A DNA stretch of 64,000 nt from Trichoderma breve (Eukaryota; Ascomycota; Sordariomycetes; Hypocreales; Hypocreaceae): positions 1,426,001-1,490,000 of the forward strand of contig NW_026611593.1 in assembly GCF_028502605.1 (NCBI RefSeq), written 5' to 3'. The position numbers and the translations under genes are program-made. The notes under the pieces are model-generated. The model made no database searches. It was given only the letters and a program-made list of their open reading frames with translations, and had not been told where the DNA came from. Below, piece after piece: positions 56,742-64,000 of the stretch; within the stretch, counting starts at the first letter, position 1, and every line of letters starts with the position of its first letter.

Positions 56742-59102
56742 GTCGACACTTGTGGGGTTCGTTCAGAGTAGCTTGCGTATGATAGGATAGATGTATGTTT
56801 CCCACGTTGCAATCCTCGTGTGCGTATGTGAATCCTACGACTTTAGGATTAAGAAGCTCGTCGCGAATAGTTGCCTTGAAGGATAGGATATGGGGGGCGA
56901 AAGTTGCCGTTGCTCTCTAACAGGCGAATGAAGCACCATATAAGTTATCCAGCGGAGCAAACGGCTCAACTTTGTGATCCGTAAGCGGTGTACCAAGGGG
57001 TTCTGGAATCGAGTGGCTCAATTACCGTATGATTAACATGAACCTAACAAGAAGATGAGTTGTGATAGAGAAGTAAAAGTTAACGTTTGCTAAGGTACGA
57101 GGTATTCAGCTTTGTCTCAGAGCATTTGACTATATTTAGACTTTGACTATTTGGTATTAGTTGCGGAAATTCTTGCCTTGCGATATTAACTACCAATCAT
57201 GATCGATTATTAACGTTCGGTGCACATTCCACCCCAGCAGACATACACCTAATACGAATGTGGCTTACGTTAGTAAGCGATTAATTGGGTATATTGCCTC
57301 GACGACAGGCTGTTTTTCTATCATTATTACACAGACTTCTCTGTCTTTTCCGTACAAGGAAGTTACAGGGTTCAATTTGAAAGTGGGATGCTTCAAATTA
57401 AGCTGCAAAAGGTTGTCGAATGATGAGCGTTACCAAACTCTCTTTCATCTTCATCGTTGAAAGTAGATATGAATATGTCGCGAAATGAGGCACTTGTGCT
57501 TCGCATCCGAACCGATGAAGTAAATCAGCTATGAAAGAGCTTTTACTCCTACGTATCTTTGGGTAATAGGGACTCGCACAGAAGAAACGCTGACTCCAGA
57601 AGTAATCGGGACAAATACTATCCGAGAGATATAGCTAGCTGGTAGGCTTGCGTCATGGAGTATGTATTCCACTTATTCGGCTAGCCTTTGTTATGCTTGC
57701 CAAACAGCACTGCATATGAAATTTTCCACCAAAGAGCGTGACTGAAACTACAGTATATAAATGAAGGATGAGAAAAACGACAAAGAGTGCCTGTAATTGT
57801 CTCGATTCAACTCAAGGAATATACATTTCTCCTCTTGGCTAGTGCTATTCAGTGATTGCCCATAAGAGCTGTATACCATGACTGCGATTTCTTTTGCGGT
57901 TTTTAGAACAGTAAACACGGCCAAAACTACAACGCTTTGACAATAACTTGATGAAAAGTACGTCGATTAGTCTGAGTCTATTGCTATGAGTTACAGGGTG
58001 TAGACCCCCTACTTTGCCCGGCGGTTGGGCTGACCCTTGTTCAATCAAGTAGCGATACCTAAGTCGGTGCCCCTATTTTCAACATAACTAACTAATTTCC
58101 AATCTCGTATTCAGACTATATATAGCTTCGCTACCCACGCCATTGACTCTGGAGTCCACATATCTCTAACGTTCAAAGAATTCTCTACAAATTTGAGAAC
58201 CACAAACTTTAGTATAGTTAACTACCAGAACCATTATATTACGTTGATATCGTATTAGTATCTGTTGAGTGTATAATGGTGTGCCTATGGAACTCTTTCT
58301 CAAGTGGACTCAACTAAGCCAACACAACACCCAATTCATGCGCTGTAGAATTAAGCCCTGTAATGCATATATCCCATCGTTACATATACTGTTTATGCAA
58401 CTCTTCATCTTCATGCCACCTTTAAAGCTTATAATATTTTGCATTATGAATTACGAAGAATGCATGCGTGGTAGACGCCTGTGCCAGTAGTACACGCATA
58501 TGTCAATAGTCACATCAGCAACGCATCATCAACCAGACTTCAGCGTTCTAATTCGTCTCATCACTGTTGTTGTAGTGTTAACATTACTCTCTTAATTTAT
58601 TTGTTTAACAATGTTTTGTTCTATTTCCTATATCCGACCCTCGCGTCGCGAAGTGAATGCACAACCTCGGATATGATTCCGTTTTGCCGAATATTCCTGA
58701 GGTAATATCCGTAGTATTTCCTCGAATGTCGAAAACAGTATTAGCCGTTGTTGAAGATTGATGACTAATGCGGGGCTGATGAGGGGCAGCCAATATTGGA
58801 GTTGTGACGTTGAATAAGCTGAGCTGCTTCATAAAATCTCACAACTCACAAACATCAGGTTCGCACCTTTTTTTTTTTCTTAGTTATTTCCTATTTCCAT
58901 GAGATTCTGTGAAGCAAGTTGCTGATTTAGTTCCATATAAAACTACAGAATCTCCTTTGTGATTAAGGAGATCTTCGTTGCCTTCATCATTCTGCTCAAA
59001 TCTTTTCATTGTTTACCCCGCCATCTCTTTCTTGGGGCATCGCGAGGGGCAATAAGCGTGCACACTTCTTTTCGTGTAAGACAGCAGCAAAATTTCGCAA
59101 CA
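56742..59102. promoter_or_regulatory. divergent gene-poor region
   Basis: 2.36 kb between the Zn2Cys6 gene and glo1, which point away from each other. A good TATA-like TATATAAA lies at 57754-57761 and is followed by an ATG at 57878 opening a short hydrophobic frame (MTAISFAVF), but I cannot extend it into a gene. Otherwise nothing supportable. Confidence 0.4.
58936..58942 (+). promoter_or_regulatory. TATA box of glo1
   Basis: TATAAAA on the plus strand about 160 bp upstream of the glo1 ATG at 59103, allowing a leader of roughly 130 nt. Confidence 0.45.
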
Positions 59103-60323
59103 ATGGCGGCCACCACGGATCTGAACACCTACAAGTTCAACCACTCGATGTATGTCGCCTCAGATTATTTTGCATTTGCCGTGTCAATTTTGATTACTGA
59201 TGAACCGTCTAGGATTCGAGTCAAGGACCCCAAGGAGTCTGGTAAGTGAACCTACCATACTGTGTCACGATATTACCTATGACGTGTTAAAGCCTCATGC
59301 TTACCCTGGTGTTCAATCAAGTGAAATTCTACGAGTTTCTTGGAATGAGTGTCATCCGCAAGGCCGAGTTCCCTGAAGCCAAGTTTGACCTTTACTTCAT
59401 GGGATACAACAGTAAGGGCGCGACTTCATTCGGAAACTCTTCGCTTGACCGCGAGGGAGTCATTGAGCTCACCCACAACTACGGCACTGAGAGCGACCCC
59501 AACTACACCATCAACAACGGAAACAAGGACCCTCACCGCGGATTTGGCCACACCTGTATTTCCGTCGACAACTTGCAGGCTGCTTGCCAGCGCATTGAGG
59601 ATGCCGGCTACAAATTCCAGAAGAAGCTGACTGAGGGACGAATGAACCACATTGCCTTTGCTCTGGACCCCGATGGATACTGGGTTGAGATTATTGGTCA
59701 GAAGCCCCTTGAGGAGACTGCCAGCATCAAGGAGACTGACGTCGCTACCTACCGCATGGTAAGAATCACCCACACCTGCAGTTCAGTAAAATTGAGTTAC
59801 TGACTCTTATCAGAACCACACTATGATCCGTGTCAAGGATCCTCAAAAGTCCCTCAAGTTTTACCAGGAGGTTTTGGGCATGTCCCTCTTCAGAACTAGC
59901 GAGTCTCCCAACGCAGGATTCAACCTCTACTTCCTTGGCTATCCCGGAACCCAGGGCGTCCCCCAGGAGGGCAAGACCAGCGATCGTGAAGGCCTCCTTG
60001 AATTGACCTGGAACTACGGCACCGAAAAGGACGAAGCCTTTTCCTACCACAACGGCAACAGCGAACCTCAAGGCTTCGGCCACATCTGTAAGCAATTTTC
60101 CCCGACTCACTACTAAAAGTGTCATCAGCTAACCTTTATCTTTTTAGGCGTCTCTGTGGATGATCTGGACGCTGCTTGCCAGCGATTTGAGGACCTCAAG
60201 TGCAACTGGAAGAAGAGACTGACGGACGGCCGCATGCACAACGTTGCTTTCTTGCTGGACCCTGATGGATACTGGGTTGAGGTTGTCCAGAACGACAGAT
60301 ACAGCAACAAGTATGCTGTTTAA
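59103..60323 (+). CDS. glo1: glyoxalase I (lactoylglutathione lyase), two-domain
   Basis: A 320-residue enzyme from exons 59103-59149, 59213-59241 (29 nt), 59322-59758, 59814-60087 and 60148-60323. It converts the hemithioacetal of methylglyoxal and glutathione to S-lactoylglutathione, detoxifying methylglyoxal in the cytosol. As in yeast Glo1 it is an internal duplication. Each half has NHSM/NHTM-IRVKDP, the metal-binding Glu in VIELTHNYG or LLELTWNYG, the His in GFGH, and the Glu in DPDGYWVEI or DPDGYWVEV, so both active sites look complete. The phase of each intron fits and restores IRVKDPKESVKFYEFLGMS. The frame is open upstream to 58959 without an ATG, and that part could only matter if a non-ATG start made an organellar form. 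The neighbouring HET gene lies 282 bp downstream on the same strand. Confidence 0.95.
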
Positions 60324-60605
60324 AGTTGGAATTCCAATTAGCTAGCCTTTGATGAATTGAGATTCGACAAGTTAAGCGTAACATAGCTGCCATGATGAGT
60401 AGACGATGCAACGTAATTGAGCCATATTTCACCCCAAATGGGCAATTGCACGTAATATCGACTTGCATATGCATGACCCACTAAGGCTGAACATAGGAGC
60501 TAAATGCGCATTAAATGCATACATAGGCAGACGCTTGATGCCTCCAGGCGAAGTTCTCTATTAAATCAATCTTTATTATACTCGTTTCTGTTCAGCAATT
60601 ACCAA
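60324..60605. promoter_or_regulatory. short intergenic/promoter region
   Basis: 282 bp between glo1 and the second HET gene on the same strand. It must hold the glo1 3' end and the HET promoter; no defined motif seen. Confidence 0.4.
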
Positions 60606-62515
60606 ATGAGGCTGTTAAACACAAAGTCGCTTGACCTCGAGATATTTCCTACCAATGAGGACATACGTTATGCCATATTGTCCCATACTTGGCGGGAGGG
60701 CGAAGTGACCTTTGCCGACCTCCACCAACACGAGAAGCGAACAGAAGCACGAGGATGGGAAAAGATCCGTCGAAGCTGTGAAATAGCTTCTCAGCTGGGG
60801 TTCGACTATATATGGGTTGACACGTGCTGCATTGACAAGACAAGCAGCGCGGAGCTGTCGGAAGCCATCAACTCGATGTTCCACTGGTACGAGAAGGCTG
60901 AAGTGTGCATCGCCTATCTAGATGACCTCACCCTTGCAGCAGGTTCAGCAGTGGTGGACTCCGATTTCGAGCAATGTCGCTGGTTTTTCAGAGGCTGGAC
61001 GCTCCAGGAACTTATTGCTCCCCCAGAGTTGCGCTTCTACTCCAAGGAATGGAACTTTGTCGGCACAAGGACATCTCTCAAAGCCATCATTGCGAAAACC
61101 TCGCGTGTTCCCGACATGATGCTTGAGGCGCACGTAAATGGCCAAAGGCAAAGGCTCGACAACTTTTCCGTGGCGGAAAAGATGAGCTGGGCAGCCAACC
61201 GTAGGACTACTCGGCCGGAGGACATGTCCTACTGTTTGCTTGGAATCTTCGATATTAACATGCCTTTACTTTATGGAGAGGGTCAAGGGAAAGCCTTTAG
61301 GAGACTGCAGGAAGAGATTATCAAATCTACAAACGATGATTCTATCTATGCGTGGAGCTATTCTGAAGAGCAGTCTAAGAAACAGCATTTCTGGGGCCTC
61401 TTGGCTGACACCCCATCTGCTTTTGGACAGCACAGGGAGGGCTTCGTGGTAAAGCGATCAAGGTATGTATTTATATGTAGTCTCTAACATAACGAAATAT
61501 TCCCCAGGCTGACCTCTTGTCTCAACTATCTAGATATCTCGCACGACGCTCAAATCATGTAGCCACAGTCTCCAACCGCGGCCTCAACGTGGAGTTTGCG
61601 CTGGCACCTCTTCTAAACGATAAATCGGACACCATCTTCATCGCCATGCTGGACTGCGACATGCAGAAAGAAAACTCATCGCACTCGCTGACGCCGGCCA
61701 TAATCCTCCAGAAGATGTCGTGGCACAGCGACTCTGAGTTTGTCCGCATACGACCAGACTTCCTGCTCGTGCAGTTAATGAATCGCATAATCTTGCCCAC
61801 AGCCGACGACCTCGCTCAGATGCGTGATGGCCTCCGTCTCCCAGAAGCCGTGCCGCGACAGATATTTGTCCCGCATAGCTTGTCCGCCCTACGTGCTCCG
61901 CGAGGCCTATTGTTTCACCCTGCAGTCAAGGGACAATCTCAATCTCTGAAGCCACAAGATTCGCTTATAGTCGATGTACTCACGCAACCGTCCGAATGGC
62001 TTTATTTTGACGAAAGATCGCACGACGGAAGCATAGCAAGCCCCGGCCAAGCGAACCACGACTTCTTTGACATACTATCATCATTGCAAAGAGTGCAGTC
62101 ATATGTATTGAATTTCAAGCCCTTCTCCGATCTAGGGGTTACAGAGCCCACGCAGGCAACGATCCTCGGGTCGTTAGAACTCGAGATTAAGCAGCAAAGT
62201 GGATGGAACAGCTGGCATGTGTGCTTGGTAACAGGACTAGAACCGCTCCCGCCAAACCCCTTTGGCACGCCATCCCTGTATACTGTGCCGTGGTACGCAT
62301 TTGAGACTAAAGCTAAGGTCATGGCGGGAGAGCTTGATGAGGTGTTGGACAAGAAGACGAGACGGGGGTGGCATAGGCTGATGGATGATATGGTTCTGAG
62401 AGTCGATTTCGATCTCGAGAGTCGGCACTCGAGGTTGTATTACAATGCGGTGTTGAAGGTGATTACACCGTCAGAGAGATATGGTACGACACAAAACGCC
62501 AGGCCAAGTACATGA
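60606..62515 (+). CDS. HET domain protein
   Basis: A 612-residue protein from exons 60606-61462 and 61534-62515. The 71-nt intron joins VVKRSR to YLARRSNHVAT, where an open read-through ends after VFICSL. Residues 20-165 are a HET domain (AILSHTWREGEVTFADL, GFDYIWVDTCCIDKTSSAEL, RGWTLQELIAPPEL), followed by the common extension FSVAEKMSWAANRRTTRPED and IFDINMPLLYGEGQGKAFRRL. Over these regions it closely resembles the HET-ankyrin protein at 52968. The C-terminal 320 residues have no repeats or named domain; they are a beta-rich region found in many HET proteins. The predicted role is execution or signalling of incompatibility cell death; partner unknown. The ATG at 60606 (MRLLNT) is favoured over upstream in-frame ATGs because HET proteins of this type start this way. 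Its stop is only 62 bp from the convergent DUF4291 gene. Confidence 0.9.
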
Positions 62516-62577
62516 ACTGTGATGATCCACAGAGAAGTATTATACAATTCAATAGAATATGCTCATAAATATCACCA

Positions 62578-63243
62578 TCATAGCTCTTCGAGCACACCCA
62601 AGACCGTCATCTCTAGTCTTTCCAAAATCTCATCTGGGACGTCTAATGGCTTCTCCTCTGGCACTAGGCCTTTGCTCACTAGCTCATCCAAGCCAATATC
62701 AGGCTGCTCCTCGACCGCTTTCTTCAGCGCTCTCGCCCTCTCCGTAACATCCTCAATAGAAACAATCTGTTCATTCGCCCATTTGGTACTCAGAGTTCCC
62801 GGGATGCCAATCTGGATGCTCCGATAATGCAACTGCTCGAGTTTCGCGTTCCTTTCCGGATCCCACTGGATCCTCACGTCAGAAGGCCTCTCATGCGCTG
62901 TCTTGTTAGTGCTCTCCTTGTCCACTCGTGCGTGTTCTGCTGGATGTGTTGATAAGACGCCTTGCTTCAGTAGACCCAGGAAATCTTCCTTTTTCATCTT
63001 AAGGGCGAGGATGCGACTTTGGCCCTCGTCCTTGTAAGAGTATCCGGAGCGGTACATCATCCAGCACCAGCTTGGCTTAATCCAAGTCATGCGGCCGGGA
63101 CTGAAATCCGGCGATGCGTTGAGTTTTTGGGCTCTGACGGCGGCATCGGCGATGGATGCCTTGTAGGCCTGGTAGACGATGATGTGGTTGTTGTCGTACG
63201 AGGCGCGGATTTGGCGGTAGGGGATTTGCGAAGGATAAGACAT
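62578..63243 (-). CDS. DUF4291 domain protein
   Basis: A single-exon, 221-residue protein that matches DUF4291 along most of its length: IRASYDNNHIIVYQAYKASI at the start, GRMTWIKPSWCWMMYRSGY, RILALKMKKEDFLGLL, DVRIQWDPERNAKLEQLHYR and SIQIGIPGTLS. No biochemical activity is established for this family to my knowledge. It occurs in bacteria and fungi. The conserved aromatic and Arg/Trp residues suggest a binding pocket, but I cannot name a ligand. The C-terminal 45 residues are acidic and helical (ERARALKKAVEEQPDIGLDELV) and go beyond the usual domain. The gene lacks introns, unlike most neighbours of similar size, and is convergent with the HET gene. Confidence 0.85.
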   Translation of the reverse strand: MSYPSQIPYRQIRASYDNNHIIVYQAYKASIADAAVRAQKLNASPDFSPGRMTWIKPSWCWMMYRSGYSYKDEGQSRILALKMKKEDFLGLLKQGVLSTHPAEHARVDKESTNKTAHERPSDVRIQWDPERNAKLEQLHYRSIQIGIPGTLSTKWANEQIVSIEDVTERARALKKAVEEQPDIGLDELVSKGLVPEEKPLDVPDEILERLEMTVLGVLEEL

Positions 63244-64000
63244 GGTTGATGATGTTTTATTTTTGTTGCTTATTTACATGTATGCGTTTCTCATTCGCAG
63301 AGAGTGGGATTTGATTGACTGGCTAATTATAATTCTAGTAGGCATTTTGTAGATGTCAGGGCGATGAGAAGCTTTTGTTTTATAAGTAGTTGGAGCTATA
63401 CAGTGCTGGATGCGGAGTTGAGGCTGGATGATGACTCTGGCATGACGACGGACGGCCTGATGAGTCTTTTGCCGATGCCTTTTTTGGTCGTTTTGTTTGA
63501 TTGAGTCTAGACCAAGATACATCCAGCGTTTGTCTTTTGTATTGTATGTTACATAATATCATGAGTTGCTACGAGATTGAATAGAAGCATAACAATGAAG
63601 AGCTAATATACATGAAGCCATAAAGGCTCCTTCTTGTAATCCCATGGATCCATCTCAATGCCGTTATAAAATGCAATGCAACAAATCTCCGCTTTGGGCC
63701 ATCCCATTGTTTTAGGCAGACTCCCCCTTCTAAGGCCCACTCATAGTATCACTAAAAACCTGAGACAGGCGTGACGCAACGGGCCTGTGCAGCTCCATCG
63801 AACAAAGAATGCCGAACCGAGCCTTTTGGCCGCCATTTTTACTTTTGACTTTTGCAACATTTCTTAAAATCTACTGACACTTTTTGTACTGCTGCATTTG
63901 TATAGTTTAACAAAGAACGTTATCTTCTTTTTTCTTTTTTTCCTCTCTTATACTTTCACCCAGCCTCTTTTGTTTTTTTCTGTACCTCATAAATCCATGC
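63244..64000. promoter_or_regulatory. right edge: promoters, probably of a gene outside the window
   Basis: 757 bp starting with the upstream region of the DUF4291 gene. The last 80 bp (63918-63990) are a strong pyrimidine tract, TTTTTTCTTTTTTTCCTCTC and similar, as found just upstream of fungal start codons. A plus-strand gene probably begins just beyond position 64000. Confidence 0.4.

Noticed and set aside
1..64000. CRISPR arrays, operons, ribosome-binding sites
   Set aside because: Bacterial features do not apply; the genes have introns and fungal families, and no spaced direct repeats of CRISPR type were seen.

Overview
The window comes from the nuclear genome of a filamentous ascomycete (Pezizomycotina, most likely a Sordariomycete; I do not assign a genus). 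The evidence is the intron style (about 50-140 nt, GTAAG-type donors, CTAAC/CTGAC branch sites, YAG acceptors) and gene families largely confined to such fungi: HET domains, a HeLo domain, a Zn2Cys6 factor of the fungal-specific TF-2 type, a KCH potassium channel, ankyrin/CorA-like proteins and a secreted four-cysteine protein. I rebuilt 21 protein-coding genes, 14 of them spliced. Exon boundaries were read by eye from splice signals, frame closure and family motifs. I found no rRNA, convincing tRNA, CRISPR array or intact transposon.

Layout. 1-4143 is gene-poor. 4144-4981 is a three-exon gene of unknown function. 6997-11064 is a divergent pair: a protein joining a HeLo cell-death-type domain to two Sin3-type paired amphipathic helix (PAH) repeats and a degenerate R3H-like segment, opposite an F-box-like protein. 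11909-13364 encodes a mitochondrial carrier family protein and 15993-20831 a full-length ABCC (MRP-type) transporter. 21567-24591 holds two secreted-protein genes: a 136-residue four-cysteine protein and a Gly/Lys/Asp repeat protein. 26040-27337 is a SET-domain protein with a signal-like N-terminus. 27455-32008 is a nine-exon ankyrin plus CorA-like membrane protein. After another gene-poor stretch come a disordered, probably nuclear protein (35235-37252), a Roadblock/LC7-like protein (37786-38517), a pseudokinase (39587-40779) divergent from a BTB-type protein (41316-42461), a KCH1-type potassium channel (44552-46561) and a PPOX/ferredoxin-reductase-like fusion flavoprotein (47326-49229).

The last third looks like an accessory island: an Erg6-type sterol methyltransferase (51086-52379), a HET-ankyrin protein (52968-54950), a Zn2Cys6 regulator (54987-56741), glyoxalase I (59103-60323), a second HET protein (60606-62515) and a compact DUF4291 gene (62578-63243). 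The right end is probably the promoter of a gene outside the window.

How it fits together. Housekeeping-like genes (carrier, glyoxalase, KCH channel, LC7) alternate with recognition and death genes (HeLo-PAH, two HET proteins, ankyrin-CorA) and with signalling proteins (pseudokinase, BTB, F-box-like). The strongest candidate for something undescribed is the HeLo-PAH-PAH-R3H-like protein: a domain type known from membrane-targeting incompatibility proteins fused to modules otherwise typical of the Sin3 corepressor. All functional statements are inferences from sequence.
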